Positions 23,522 to 23,611 of a DNA stretch of 23,611 bases are shown here, piece by piece. Position 1 is the stretch's first letter. Every line of letters begins with the position of its first letter. Origin of the DNA: an uncultured Eubacteriaceae bacterium (lineage in GTDB: Bacteria > Bacillota > Clostridia > Eubacteriales > Eubacteriaceae); contig CANQOZ010000007.1 in assembly GCA_947625585.1 (NCBI GenBank), positions 1 through 23,611 of the forward strand. Reading direction: 5' to 3'. Position numbers and translations under genes: made by a program. The notes beneath the pieces are model-generated. The model was not told where the DNA came from. It made no database searches and saw only the letters and a program-made list of their open reading frames with translations.

Positions 23522-23611
23522 GTGCGACTCGTTTCTAAGTGAAAAGCTTAGGCAGGCAACTGAACAAACGTTCTGAGATAACACCCTTAATACTCCGACT
23601 GGCACTATTTG
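23522..23611 (+). mobile_element. Probable 5' end of a group II intron inserted in ribF (partial)
   Basis: The last 90 bases begin GTGCG, the 5' consensus of group II introns (GUGYG), exactly where ribF homology stops. The segment has about 47% G+C against about 30% around it. It starts with a compact hairpin (CTAAG 23535-23539 with CTTAG 23547-23551 closing a TGAAAAG loop) followed by GGCAGGCAAC, which fits the start of domain I. It has the same orientation as ribF, so the RNA could splice. The body, with any reverse transcriptase/maturase gene, lies beyond the window. The alternative is an assembly chimera or another repeat end. Confidence 0.6.

Noticed and set aside
23522..23538. A simple frameshift or nonsense mutation in ribF
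   Set aside because: No reading frame after 23521 restores RibF sequence and base composition changes at the same point, so an insertion fits better than a point mutation.
23399..23605. Minus-strand frame crossing the ribF junction
   Set aside because: It spans the change in composition at 23521, lies opposite truB and ribF and has no RBS; chance is sufficient.

Overview
The window is AT-rich (about 30% G+C by eye) chromosomal DNA from a low-GC, Gram-positive-type bacterium (Bacillota), most likely an anaerobic member of the Clostridia/Tissierellia group. The evidence is the gene order of the nusA-infB-truB block, strong AGGAGG-type ribosome binding sites, TTG/GTG starts, and an XRE plus ImmA/IrrE pair of the type common in Clostridia. 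The lineage is an inference. Both ends cut genes, so this may be a whole contig.

Left end (1-1400): a Y-family DNA polymerase reads off the left edge. Opposite it lies a two-gene unit of an XRE repressor and an ImmA/IrrE-like zinc protease. The two transcription units share a 153-bp region holding two near-consensus sigma-A promoters that face each other. This resembles a repressor/protease DNA-damage switch that does not use LexA.

Aspartate-family block (1377-6354): thrC-thrB on the minus strand diverge from hom-lysC on the plus strand. Together they cover aspartate to aspartyl phosphate and semialdehyde to threonine, apart from asd. immA and thrB converge and both end inside one terminator palindrome.

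Middle (6409-11390): a lipoprotein with a chitobiase-type Fn3-like domain, a convergent cytosolic EEP-fold phosphatase/nuclease, then a three-gene unit (COG2426 small membrane protein, Xaa-Pro aminopeptidase, metK). After it comes an unrecognised 55-residue basic protein with its own promoter, RBS and terminator.

Division block (11658-15053): ftsE, ftsX and a PcsB/EnvC-type coiled-coil M23 hydrolase. This is the transmembrane machine that couples ATP hydrolysis to septal peptidoglycan cleavage. It is closed by a UUCG-tetraloop terminator.

Translation block (15394-23538): pyrH and frr, a terminator-like hairpin, then rimP-nusA-ylxR-infB-rbfA-nrnA-truB-ribF with tiny gaps or overlaps. The usual flanking genes (rpsB-tsf, uppS-cdsA-dxr-rseP, polC) and ylxQ are absent from this stretch.

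Right end: ribF breaks off after 33 codons, where the sequence becomes richer in G+C and begins GTGCG. This looks like the 5' end of a group II intron inserted in the sense direction. If so, the gene is interrupted by a self-splicing retroelement and the sequence stops inside it.
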